From Chitinophagaceae bacterium (GTDB lineage: Bacteria > Bacteroidota > Bacteroidia > Chitinophagales > Chitinophagaceae): DNA of 64,000 bases. The DNA is taken from NCBI GenBank assembly GCA_016719815.1, contig JADJYK010000015.1, positions 1 to 64,000 of the forward strand, in the 5' to 3' direction. Below, one piece after another: positions 53,479 through 62,294 of this stretch. Numbering within the stretch: the stretch's first letter is position 1; each line of letters starts with the position of its first letter. A program made the translations under genes and the position numbers. The notes under the pieces were generated by a model. The model was not told the DNA's origin and searched no databases. It saw only the letters and a list, made by a program, of their open reading frames with translations.

Positions 53479-54281
53479 AAATCAGCCTGCTGTTTTTTTA
53501 TACTGTTCCATATACTATCCATTTCGTGTAATGTCATCTCATTCAGGCTTCTTCCATTTTGTAAGGCCTTATGCTCCATCAGTGAAAACCGTCGAATAAA
53601 TTTTTTATTGGTCAGTTCAATGGCATTCTCTGCATCAACCTGCAAAAACCGTGCATAATTGACCAGCGAGAAAAATACATCGCCCAGTTCTTCTTCTACT
53701 TTAAATTTTTCTTCCCCTTTACTATTCATTTCGCTTGCTGATTGCCAGTTTTCAATTGCAGTTTTCAGTTCACCCATCTCTTCCTCTACTTTTACCCAAA
53801 CCTGTTCTTTTGTTTCCCATTCAAATCCAACCTGCTTTGCTTTTTCTTGCAGCCGCATCGCTTTTACCACAGCAGGAAGGGATTGCGGCACGCCGCTGAG
53901 TACCGATTTCTTACCTTCTTTTAACTTAAGTTTCTCCCAGTTTCTTTTCACATCTTCCTCATTTTCCACCTTCACATCACCGTAAATGTGGGGATGCCTA
54001 GCAATCAGCTTTTCGCAAATTCCGTTTATCAGTTCATGTAATTCAAACTGCTTCTCCTCACTTCCAATCTTTGCATAGAAAACAATATGCAGCAATAAGT
54101 CTCCTAATTCTTCTTTAATACCTTTCCAGTCGTTGTCGGTAATAGCATCGGCAAGTTCATAGGTTTCCTCAATCGTTAGCTGACGCAGGCTCTGCGCAGT
54201 TTGCTTTCTATCCCAGGGACATTTTTCCCGAAGGTCATTCATTATCTGTACCAGCCTTCCGAATTCTTTTATCGCTTCCAA
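53475..54281 (-). CDS. mazG: nucleoside triphosphate pyrophosphohydrolase MazG
   Basis: Hydrolyses (d)NTPs to monophosphates and pyrophosphate, limiting damaged nucleotides and influencing ppGpp levels. The 268-residue, two-domain form is intact: REKCPWDRKQTAQSLRQL, EETYELADAI, KEELGDLLLHIVFYAKIG with the EExxE...ExxD metal motif, ARHPHIYGDV, then the second domain with EELGDVFFSLVNYARFL. It starts 11 bp after the DUF3667 gene and its TGA overlaps the kinase GTG by four bases, a sign of translational coupling. Confidence 0.95.
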   Translation of the reverse strand: MEAIKEFGRLVQIMNDLREKCPWDRKQTAQSLRQLTIEETYELADAITDNDWKGIKEELGDLLLHIVFYAKIGSEEKQFELHELINGICEKLIARHPHIYGDVKVENEEDVKRNWEKLKLKEGKKSVLSGVPQSLPAVVKAMRLQEKAKQVGFEWETKEQVWVKVEEEMGELKTAIENWQSASEMNSKGEEKFKVEEELGDVFFSLVNYARFLQVDAENAIELTNKKFIRRFSLMEHKALQNGRSLNEMTLHEMDSIWNSIKKQQADL

Positions 54282-54292
54282 ATTCTTTGATT

Positions 54293-55375
54293 TTATATTA
54301 ATAAGAACGAAATAATAATAAGACCTACAAAAAGTACCATCAGCATAATAAACGCTCCGATATTAAGCAAAAGAAACTTCAGAAATGTCTTTGAAATACC
54401 TTGTCCATAAAAACGCTTCATCGCAATAAGTAAATAAAGGGCCCCATAAATAATCGAAATTATTGTCAGCCAGTTAAAAATACCAAGATCTGTTACAGAC
54501 TTAAGCCGCTCAAAACAAAGCACAAAGAATAACAAAATAAAACTCAGCAGGTACTGGTAAATTGCAAAAATGCCATGGTCAACATAAAACAATTCTCGCC
54601 TTCGGCCGTACAGCACTTTAAGAATAAATGCAAAAAGCGGCAAGGAAAGAAAAAGAAGATAAGGCAACTTATGCATAAAATCACTAAACCATACCTTGCC
54701 AATTTCCTGAGAACTGGCATTATACTTTTCTCTTAGTTTCAGCCCCCGCCTGGTTAATAACTGCTCAAACCGGGTATCTTTCTTTTCAGCGCTAAGCTGC
54801 TTTTGTATTGAATCATAATGGGCAACAGACTTGTAATTGAGCAACGTATTTCTAACCCCGGTAGTATCCTTTATTCCAATAATAAACACAACATCATCCT
54901 TGGTAATTTTGCTGGTGGAATCTTCCAGATTATAAATAAGGTTTTGGAGCCTTCTGTTACCTGGCTCATCTGCCAGCTTCTTTTTTACATCCAAAATATA
55001 GGGAGCCCTTTGTTCTTTGGTCAAGACATCACCAATACGAAAACCGAAATTGCTGGTATTTGCAAAAAAGGCAAAAAAAAGTAAGAAGAAAATTGCCGAA
55101 GTAAACACATACATTTTAACCGGGTTGAGGTAGCTGGCTTTCTTTCCGGAAATATAAGCTGCAGGTAAAAAACCAGGGTTAACCAAAAGCTTTTTAACAG
55201 AAGAAAAAAACTTGCTGTCAAAGTGAAAAATATCAAAAACAAAATGGGTAAGCATGTGCCAGAAACTGTCATGTGGCTCAACATTTTCCTGTCCACAAAG
55301 CGAACAAAACCGCTCCGGCACCTCTGCGCCACAGTTCAGGCACTCTTTCTCTTTTCTTAAAGCTTTATGCGACAC
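54293..55375 (-). CDS. DUF3667 zinc-ribbon membrane protein
   Basis: A 360-residue membrane protein. It starts with a two-Cys-pair zinc ribbon (ECLNCGAEVPERFCSLCGQE), then FWHMLTHFVFDIFHFDSKFF and LLVNPGFLPAAYISGKKASY, the pattern of DUF3667, and several membrane helices (VKMYVFTSAIFFLLFFAFF near residue 90, and four near the C-terminus). Function unknown. It is first in the operon DUF3667-mazG-kinase. Confidence 0.88.
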   Translation of the reverse strand: MSHKALRKEKECLNCGAEVPERFCSLCGQENVEPHDSFWHMLTHFVFDIFHFDSKFFSSVKKLLVNPGFLPAAYISGKKASYLNPVKMYVFTSAIFFLLFFAFFANTSNFGFRIGDVLTKEQRAPYILDVKKKLADEPGNRRLQNLIYNLEDSTSKITKDDVVFIIGIKDTTGVRNTLLNYKSVAHYDSIQKQLSAEKKDTRFEQLLTRRGLKLREKYNASSQEIGKVWFSDFMHKLPYLLFLSLPLFAFILKVLYGRRRELFYVDHGIFAIYQYLLSFILLFFVLCFERLKSVTDLGIFNWLTIISIIYGALYLLIAMKRFYGQGISKTFLKFLLLNIGAFIMLMVLFVGLIIISFLLI

Positions 55376-55448
55376 CTAAAATTTTTCTTAAAATTAAGCA
55401 CAAATAAATACAAGAAAGCCTACTTTTTCGTTAGTGAGGTTTAAAAAC

Positions 55449-55456
55449 TAACTTTG
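55449..55456 (+). promoter_or_regulatory. -7 promoter element
   Basis: TAACTTTG matches TAnnTTTG, 21 bp before the ATG at 55478. TTTCG about 18 bp upstream could stand for -33. Confidence 0.5.
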
Positions 55457-55477
55457 GTCATCCTAATCTTTTGACGA

Positions 55478-56327
55478 ATGAGACGTTTACTGTTACCGCT
55501 GACAATTCTATTCTGGCAATATTGTGATGCCCAATATTACTATAACGATATAATCGGCACAAAGGAAACAAACCTGCTGATGCAGGGATATATAACTAAC
55601 AAAGTTAAAACCGTAACTGCAGCAGGATATGATGCTAAAGGCACAAAGGCATCTGACTTTTATGAATTTCATGAAGTGAAAGAAAACGAGGCTGTAATCA
55701 AAATTTCAAATATTGTGAATTTTAATAAAACTGTCACTTATAACAGGTTCGACAGTAAAAGCCGGGTTATCAGTATCATTGATTCTTCAATAGCTGTTCA
55801 AAACAGTACTTCGTACGAGTACGACGATAACGACCGTGTAAAAAATTGTACGAAACACAGTCAATGACTCATCGGGTTTCTTTAATCATACGGAAATACA
55901 TGAATGGCATTATGCAGCTTCTGGCCTGCCCGAGAAAATGCTTCGCATTATACGTTCAGCAGAGGGAAGCGACACCCTTCAAATCATTTTTACAACTGAT
56001 GAATATGGCAACATTGGAGAAGAGAAAACGATAAAAAAGGGGATTGAAACCGGCAACCTTCTTTATTACTATGACAATAAAAGCAGGCTTACAGATATAG
56101 TCCGGTACAATACAAGAGCCAGAAAGTTACTTCCCGACATAATGTTTGAATATGATGAAATCGGAAGAGTAATTCAGAAAATAACTACCACATCAAGCCT
56201 GCATATGGGCTATCTGATTTGGAGATACATTTATGATAATAACGGACTGAAAATAAAAGAAGCTGTATTCAATAAAGACAAGCAGATAACCGGTAAGATA
56301 GAATACAGCTACACTTATGGACAGTAG
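55478..56327 (+). CDS. secreted YD/RHS-like repeat protein, frameshifted
   Basis: About 283 residues with a signal peptide (MRRLLLPLTILFWQYCDAQ). The mature part has repeats of the YD type: VTYNRFDSKSRVISI, YEYDDNDRVKN, YYYDNKSRLTDIVRYN, FEYDEIGRVIQKI and YIYDNNGLKIKEAVFN. It is much shorter than RHS toxins and has no RHS core or toxin tip, so it is a stand-alone beta-repeat protein. One indel near 55858 breaks it after KNCTK; the corrected join reads TVNDSSGFFNHTEIHEWHYA. Confidence 0.75.
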
Positions 56328-56505
56328 TACACTGTGCAAACACCGTCGTATGAAGTCAGTAATCATTGCTCTGATACTATTGGCAGGGAAACACAACACA
56401 CTGGCATTGTTCCGCATCGAAAAGTAACGCCAACTGTTGAATGCCAAAAATCTGGAAAAGATCAGGCCGGTTTTAGCTGTACCGCTTGACAGAACGGCTG
56501 AATGG
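56328..56505. other. gap between convergent genes
   Basis: No gene, terminator or repeat is evident between the YD-like gene and the gene ending at 56506. Confidence 0.5.
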
Positions 56506-57189
56506 CTAAAACAAAATATATGTTACCCCATTAATAACCTGCTGGAACCTTCCGGATTTTAATGACCCTTGTAATTCACGTCTGTCCCGTGAAGTGTACC
56601 AGTCAAAATTTACAGAACAAATGCTTTTAACCTTTCCAATAATTCCCTTATCCTCGAAACTTGAAAAATAAATGATCGGGCAACTGTCTACCGATTTCAA
56701 TTTTCCTTTAAATGCTTCATTATCGAAAGAAGAATAAAAACCTAGAAAATAATTACCAGCAACCTTTAATTTGCCTTTATAAGCCACATTATCGTACTGG
56801 TTGAAATAGTCGAATTGCAATTTACCCAGCGATTTTATTTTGCCTGCTTTATCAGTAACTTCTGATGCCGGGTAATAAGTAAAAAAACAGGTTCCGATAC
56901 TTTTTACTTTTCCCCTGAAAGCAGAATCTCCATCCTGTCCATAATAATCCACTCTTCCCATATAGGGTAACAATTTACCCGGCTGATAATTGTATCGGTA
57001 TGACTCCAGCTCAGTTCCCCATTCAATCAGGTTACCGGATTCTGAAACCCGGATTATAACCTGCTGGTCGGTAACAAACCCAAATGATGAAAGCACTGAA
57101 CCCCTTGAAAGAACCACCTGTCCAAGTTGTTGTGAATGTCCGGTTACCACAAGACTCAGATATAACAATATCAGTATCCCCTTTTTCAT
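56506..57189 (-). CDS. secreted protein with ~24-residue beta repeats
   Basis: A 227-residue secreted protein. ATG at 57189 gives the signal peptide MKKGILILLYLSLVVTGHSQ; the listed start at 57204 only adds five residues. The mature part has about five and a half tandem units of 23-24 residues, each beginning with GK(L/V/I)KS: FRGKVKSIGTCFFTYYP, AGKIKSLGKLQFDYFNQYD, YKGKLKVAGNYFLGFYSSFD, FKGKLKSVDSCPIIYFSSFE, IGKVKSICSVNFDWYTS, QGSLKSG. This suggests a beta-solenoid or propeller. Family not recognised. Confidence 0.72.
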   Translation of the reverse strand: MKKGILILLYLSLVVTGHSQQLGQVVLSRGSVLSSFGFVTDQQVIIRVSESGNLIEWGTELESYRYNYQPGKLLPYMGRVDYYGQDGDSAFRGKVKSIGTCFFTYYPASEVTDKAGKIKSLGKLQFDYFNQYDNVAYKGKLKVAGNYFLGFYSSFDNEAFKGKLKSVDSCPIIYFSSFEDKGIIGKVKSICSVNFDWYTSRDRRELQGSLKSGRFQQVINGVTYILF

Positions 57190-57317
57190 TTTGTAATTTG
57201 TCAACTAAAAGTATGCAATAATATGATAACCGGTTGCTGGAATTATTGACACCACCGTAGCGAATATTCTAAAATTAAACCCGGTTGCTGGCCGGGTCTG
57301 GCTTGCATAAGTAAAAG

Positions 57318-57920
57318 CTATTGTACAGGTGAAGCGGGTGGTGGTAGATCAGGTGGCAATGGCTGTGGCACTGCATTATTAACCGGCTTTGTAGATTTTA
57401 AATAAGAAAAAATAGCTTTCAACTCATCGTCAGAAAAATTCTTAAAAGAATTCCATGGCATTGGCGGCAGTAATAGCCTGTTTCCTTTTATGCCCTTTGC
57501 AACCCCGGTACGTAAAGCCACCATAAACTGTTCCTCTGACCACATACCAATACCTGTTGAATCGGGAGTTAAATTGGCTGAATACGAAACACCCCATGGG
57601 CCTACCCAGGCAGTCAGGGTTTGAGTTACAGCCAATCCCTTCGACTCTGCCATTTTCCTGTCAACATCAGGTACCGGCATTTGTGCCGGATGGCCTGACA
57701 ACAGCAAGGAACTGTCATCAGCAGGGCCCATTGGAGTCATTTTTTTTGGAGTATGACAATCACCGCATGCTCCTACGGTAACAAGGTGCTCACCCCATTT
57801 GACCTGGGTTTCATAACCACCATAACTTTTTGCTTCTGTTGTTGATTCTTGTTGTGTACACCGGAAATGGCCAGCAATCCGGCCAGCATCACCAAAATGG
57901 TGACGAGATTTCTTTTGCAT
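57318..57920 (-). CDS. c-type cytochrome, probable lipoprotein, N-terminus frameshifted
   Basis: A mono-haem cytochrome c of about 200 residues with the haem motif CGDCH in VTVGACGDCHTPKKM and an axial Met candidate in LLPPMPWNSFKNFSDDELKA. The tail is Pro-rich (PQPLPPDLPPPASPVQ). As written, the first 30 residues look wrong. Adding one A near 57908 and one G near 57868 gives MQKKNLVTILVMLAGLLAIS ending in a GC lipobox followed by TQQESTTEAK, i.e. a lipoprotein signal. It is a likely client of the CcmE-CcmF pair at 36 kb. Confidence 0.82.
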   Translation of the reverse strand: MQKKSRHHFGDAGRIAGHFRCTQQESTTEAKSYGGYETQVKWGEHLVTVGACGDCHTPKKMTPMGPADDSSLLLSGHPAQMPVPDVDRKMAESKGLAVTQTLTAWVGPWGVSYSANLTPDSTGIGMWSEEQFMVALRTGVAKGIKGNRLLLPPMPWNSFKNFSDDELKAIFSYLKSTKPVNNAVPQPLPPDLPPPASPVQ

Positions 57921-58071
57921 AATGATTGGTTTTGTTTCGTGAAAAAGAAATTGCTGGTTTTCAAGTCACTTAAATGGCACGGTATTGAGAGTGACTGGCT
58001 ACAGAAGAAATACAATTTACGCCATTTTTCCAATTATAACCCTATGCTGTAAAAAAGAAATTATTGAAAAA

Positions 58072-58638
58072 CTAGTCCTTATAATCCGACCAGTTTTGTT
58101 CCGCAATTACATTCCACTTCCCCTGGCTTAGCTTGAGAAGGGAAATCTTTTGGGTTAGAAAGTTTTCTTCAAACTGCTTTATAGAAAAAATATCCCATGC
58201 ACAGAAAAAAGAAGATGGAGCTATATCTCTCGTTGCAATAGTTACATGCGGATGAAAAGGCCGTACATCCTTCTTTATTTGATTCGTAACCGATCGTACA
58301 AAATAATCTTCTGCCTGCTGTTGTAATTCTTCAAGTACAGTATTCTTAACCACATTTACATACAGCACCCTCTTGCCAAAATGAGAAAATCCTTTTAGCG
58401 TTATTTCTATCTCATTCACATCACTGTAAAAAGAAAGAAACGTCTGTAACAACTCATTTGCATTCTTATCACACATCCAAAACGGTGGGATTATCGTAAT
58501 GTGTGCAGGCGATTTCATAGCCACAACACATCCAAACTGCTGTTTCATCCATAACTTGTATTGCAGCAGTTTTTGGTTCAGCTCTTCGGGACAAAGAACT
58601 GCAATAAAATACATGTTATGTAATGATGCCCGGTTCAA
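58072..58638 (-). CDS. 2'-5' RNA ligase / cyclic phosphodiesterase superfamily protein
   Basis: A cytosolic 188-residue 2H-phosphoesterase. The two catalytic histidine motifs are HITIIPPF near residue 46 and HPHVTIAT near 128 (HxTx each). They act on 2',3'-cyclic phosphates or 2'-5' bonds of RNA in the family. The interdomain segment GFSHFGKRVLYVNVVKN is also typical. The frame is intact. No RNA-processing partner lies nearby. Confidence 0.85.
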   Translation of the reverse strand: MNRASLHNMYFIAVLCPEELNQKLLQYKLWMKQQFGCVVAMKSPAHITIIPPFWMCDKNANELLQTFLSFYSDVNEIEITLKGFSHFGKRVLYVNVVKNTVLEELQQQAEDYFVRSVTNQIKKDVRPFHPHVTIATRDIAPSSFFCAWDIFSIKQFEENFLTQKISLLKLSQGKWNVIAEQNWSDYKD

Positions 58639-58764
58639 AAAATGTTTATGACTGATTAATTCAGTTTATATGTGCAATTTACAATTTTTGAATCCTTCCG
58701 TTTATCACTATTTATAACGATCCGGTTTGTTTATCATTACCTTTATGCAACTTAACATGGCGAT

Positions 58765-59975
58765 ATGAGAACCTTCTTAATAATGCTGTTAGTAATTGGA
58801 GCTTCCTGTGCATCACTTCAACAAAACCAGGTCACAGCTAATAACATTCAACCAGTTAAAACAGGTGCCGAACAAACAGAAAAATACCTGCCGCTGCTCA
58901 ATGGCAAAAGAGTTGCCATTATGGCAAACCCGACAACTATTATTGGTAATGCACATTTGGTGGACAGCCTCCAAACAGCAGGTGTGAATATTGTAAAGGT
59001 CTTTGGCCCCGAACATGGCTTCAGAGGCAATGCCAGTGCCGGAGAGGAGGTTAACGACGAAGTAGATAAAAAAACCGGCATCCCTATCATTTCATTGTAT
59101 GGCAGAAAGAACAAACCTTCCAAAGAAGATCTTGCCGATGTGGATATTCTTATTTATGACCTGCAGGATGTAGGATGCCGCTTCTATACCAATATCAATG
59201 CCTTGTCAAGATTAATGGAAGCCTGTTATGAAAACGAAAAGAGATGCTGATACTCGACCGTCCTAACCCAAACGGGTATTTGATTGACGGGCCGATACTT
59301 GATATGAAATACAGGTCAGGCATTGGCATGTTTCCTATCCCGATGAGCCACGGTTTAACTGTTGGCGAATTTGCACAAATGACAAATGGAGAAGGATGGC
59401 TGACTAACAAAGTAAAATGTAAAATCACAATTATACCTGTCGCTAATTATAACCACGATATGCCTTATGAATTGCCGGTAGCTCCTTCGCCTAACCTGAA
59501 TACAAACCAGGCAATAATGCTGTATCCTTCCACCTGTATGTTTGAAGGAACATACCTCAATCACGGTCGTGGCACCTATTTTCCTTTTACCGTAATGGGC
59601 AGTCCTGAATTAAAAGGCATCTATGATTTTTTCTATACACCAACAGGTATTAAAGGGATGGCAGAAACTCCCCTTTTTATGAACCAGGTATGTTACGGAA
59701 TAGACCTTAGAAACTACGACCTCAACCTGCTTAGGGAAAGCAAACAGATAAACCTGCAGTGGATAATGGAATTATATAAAGCCCACCCTTACAAAGAGAA
59801 ATTCTTTAATTCAAGCCTCAGCAACCAGATGGGCACTATTGAAAAACTGATTGGGACGGGAACATTCAGACAACAAATTTTTGATGGTGTATCCGAGGCT
59901 TCCATCAGGGCAAGCTGGGAACCTGGATTAAGCCAGTACAAAGTAATGCGGAAGAAATACTTGTTGTACCCTTAA
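58765..59975 (+). CDS. namZ: exo-beta-N-acetylmuramidase NamZ (DUF1343), frameshifted
   Basis: Removes terminal N-acetylmuramic acid from peptidoglycan fragments, part of cell-wall recycling. The restored protein has about 403 residues with a lipoprotein signal (MRTFLIMLLVIGASC, lipobox GASC). Family motifs: GKRVAIMANPTTIIGNAHLV, KVFGPEHGFRGNASAGEEV, YDLQDVGCRFYTNI, LDRPNPNG, GLTVGEFAQMTNGEGWL and MYPSTCMFEGTYLNHGRG. One A is missing near 59240, between NEK and EMLILDRP. Confidence 0.9.
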
Positions 59976-59980
59976 ACAAA

Positions 59981-60247
59981 TTACTTCGCCGGGTTCTTAC
60001 GTGAATTTGCCAGATATTCGGCAACAGCCGCTTCCATATCAACTTCCATAATGTTGGCCAGCGTCAACAGCCACATCAGCACATCTGCAAATTCTTCCTT
60101 TGCATTTTCTTTATCACCACTGGCTATGGCCGACGACAACTCTCCCACTTCTTCATGAAACCATAATGCCGTATGATAGATGCCCCTTTCGCTGTCTGTT
60201 TTAAAATATCTTTCTTTTACAATCTGCTGTAATGCTGATATATCCAT
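59981..60247 (-). CDS. MazG-like nucleotide pyrophosphohydrolase (single domain)
   Basis: An 88-residue all-helical hydrolase of the MazG-like type. The metal motif is visible: HEEVGELSSAIASG (ExxE) and KEEFADVLMWLLTLANIMEV (ExxD). It is about a third of full MazG and a separate gene from that at 53475. It lies four bases after the stop of the methyltransferase gene, so the two are cotranscribed. Confidence 0.88.
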   Translation of the reverse strand: MDISALQQIVKERYFKTDSERGIYHTALWFHEEVGELSSAIASGDKENAKEEFADVLMWLLTLANIMEVDMEAAVAEYLANSRKNPAK

Positions 60248-60251
60248 CTTT

Positions 60252-61454
60252 CTACTGATTATCGGTTTTTATTGTCGTTATTTCCCCTTTAGGTTTTGAC
60301 CGGCTGCCGCTGTACAGTTCATATTCCAGCAGGCGGCAATCAATTTTGCTGGTATAAAATTCAATTCTTCGTTTTGCTTTCAATCCGATTTTTTTAGCCA
60401 GTTCCATGTTGCCTGTAAAAATATAGCCGTAGTAGCCGCCGCAATATTGTTTCATAAAATCACCAATACGGGCATAGGTTTTCTCCAATTCTTTTACATC
60501 GCCAAGCCTTTCACCATATTCTGGGTTAACATAGAAAACACCTGGCTTACCAGCCGGAATTACAGTTGCAGCAAAATCGCAAACATCAAAATCAATTAAG
60601 CCTGCCACCCCCGCAGCCACAGCATTTTTCTTTGCATTTTCAACTGCTTTTACATTGTAATCGGTAGCAATAATGCAAAGGTCCGGCACATCAGTAATTT
60701 GTTTTTCCAGCAAGGCATCTTCTTCGAGGTAAACCGATTCATCATAACCCTGCAGGTGCATAAATGCATAGTTTGTCCGGAATAATCCCGGACGGCGGTT
60801 AGTGGCAATCATGGCCGCTTCAATGGCCAATGTTCCAGAACCACACATCGGGTTCACAAATGGTGATTTTCTGTCCCATTGTGTTGCCAGTATAGTAGCA
60901 GCGGCCAGTGCCTCCAGCATCGGAGCCTGGCCGGGAATTTTGCGATAGCCATGTCTGCCCAGTGAATCGCCGGAAGTGTCAATAAAGATTTCAGCGTTAT
61001 CATTTTTCCAAAACAGGTGAATGACGGCACCGGTTAGATCGGCACCGGTTGATGGTCTTGTCCTCTTTTTTTCCCGTAACCTGTCCACAATAGCATCCTT
61101 GACCCGCAAGTTGGCAAACATGCTGTTATTGATGGTTGGATTATTTACATTACTGGTAATAGAAAAATAGCCCCCTTCTGGCAAAATATTTTCCCATGGA
61201 TAACCAATTAGCTGGCTGTAAATTCCGTTAGCATCGGATGCTGTAAATTTTTTCAGGCTGTACAGTACCTGGCTTGCACAACGAAGATTCAGGTTAAGTT
61301 TGATACAATTGTTAACTGTTCCAGTAAGCCGGACACCGGTAATAAAAGTTTCTTCAATAATAAACCCCAGTTCCTTTACATCCTGTTCAAGATAAGGCGT
61401 AAGCCGCTTAGGGCATGTAACGATGATTTTTGATTTTGTGGTGTACACACTCAT
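60252..61454 (-). CDS. THUMP-domain RNA methyltransferase (RlmL N-terminal-like)
   Basis: A class I SAM-dependent methyltransferase of 400 residues that probably makes N2-methylguanosine in 23S rRNA. N-terminal THUMP region (residues ~1-160), then ADLTGAVIHLFWKND, the SAM motif SPFVNPMCGSGTLAIEAAMI near 205, and the catalytic-loop motif VNPEYGERLGD near 310. The usual loop is NPPYG; here the second Pro is Glu. The frame is intact and begins MSVYTTKSKIIVTCPKRLTP. Confidence 0.88.
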   Translation of the reverse strand: MSVYTTKSKIIVTCPKRLTPYLEQDVKELGFIIEETFITGVRLTGTVNNCIKLNLNLRCASQVLYSLKKFTASDANGIYSQLIGYPWENILPEGGYFSITSNVNNPTINNSMFANLRVKDAIVDRLREKKRTRPSTGADLTGAVIHLFWKNDNAEIFIDTSGDSLGRHGYRKIPGQAPMLEALAAATILATQWDRKSPFVNPMCGSGTLAIEAAMIATNRRPGLFRTNYAFMHLQGYDESVYLEEDALLEKQITDVPDLCIIATDYNVKAVENAKKNAVAAGVAGLIDFDVCDFAATVIPAGKPGVFYVNPEYGERLGDVKELEKTYARIGDFMKQYCGGYYGYIFTGNMELAKKIGLKAKRRIEFYTSKIDCRLLEYELYSGSRSKPKGEITTIKTDNQ

Positions 61455-61476
61455 GATAGCAATAAAGGTAATGCCT

Positions 61477-62234
61477 TTACGTATTGATGCCGCCGCTTAC
61501 TTCTATGCGCTGGCCGTTTATCCATTTGGCTTCAGGTGTGCAAAGAAATGCAACCACACTTCCGATATCATCTGCCGATCCTACCCTGCCAAAAGGCGAT
61601 AAAGAACTCAGCGCAGTCTTTATCTGCGGATTACTCTAACCATGGCATTATTAAAATCTGTCTCAACAGGACCTGGTGCCACCACATTTGCCCCAATACC
61701 CTTTGCACCCAGCTCTTTTGCCAGGTATTTGGTAAATACTTCAACAGCGCCTTTCATTGATGCATAAACTGAATAACCCGGGTTGCTGAATCGTGTTGTA
61801 CCGGTGGAAATATTAATAATTCTCCCTCCTTCACGAAGCATAGGAACACATTGTTGCGTAAGAAAATATACACCTTTGAAGTGCACATTCAAAAACTCAT
61901 CAAATAATGCTGCTGTTACCTGTAAAAAGGGAACGGTAGCCCCTATACCAGCATTATTAATTAAAAAGTCAAATTGAGATGCTCCCCAATGCACCGAAAG
62001 AGTTGCCCTCAACTTTTCTACAAAAGGATAGATTGAAGTAAAATCACTCATATCCAGTTGCAAAGCAAAAGCTTTTCGCCCTTTCTGTTCTATCGCTTTT
62101 ACCACATCATCTGCTTCAGCGGCCTTACTTCTGTAGGTTATGATCACATCTGTTCCGTTTCGGGCAATATTGATGGCCATATCTTTTCCCAATCCACGGC
62201 TGCCACCGGTTATCAATGCGATTTTCTGCGTCAT
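61477..62234 (-). CDS. short-chain dehydrogenase/reductase, frameshifted
   Basis: A classical SDR of about 252 residues. NAD(P)-binding motif LITGGSRGLGKDMA at residue 8; NNAGIGATV; active-site Ser in NISTGTTRFS and YxxxK in YSVYASMKGA; APGPVETDF. One base is missing near 61640. Correcting it adds the C-terminal third of the domain (SPFGRVGSADDIGSVVAFL, then WINGQRIEVSGGINT) with TAA at 61477. The substrate is not predictable from sequence. RSK after the second beta strand favours NADP. Confidence 0.88.
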
Positions 62235-62294
62235 CTTGTTTATGTTTTAGCTCAGTGAGTGGGCAAATTAAACTTTATCCTGAGAAATCACTGT

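Noticed and set aside
55478..56327. RHS polymorphic toxin
   Set aside because: The YD-like repeats are few, the protein is short, and there is no RHS core motif, toxin domain or immunity gene.
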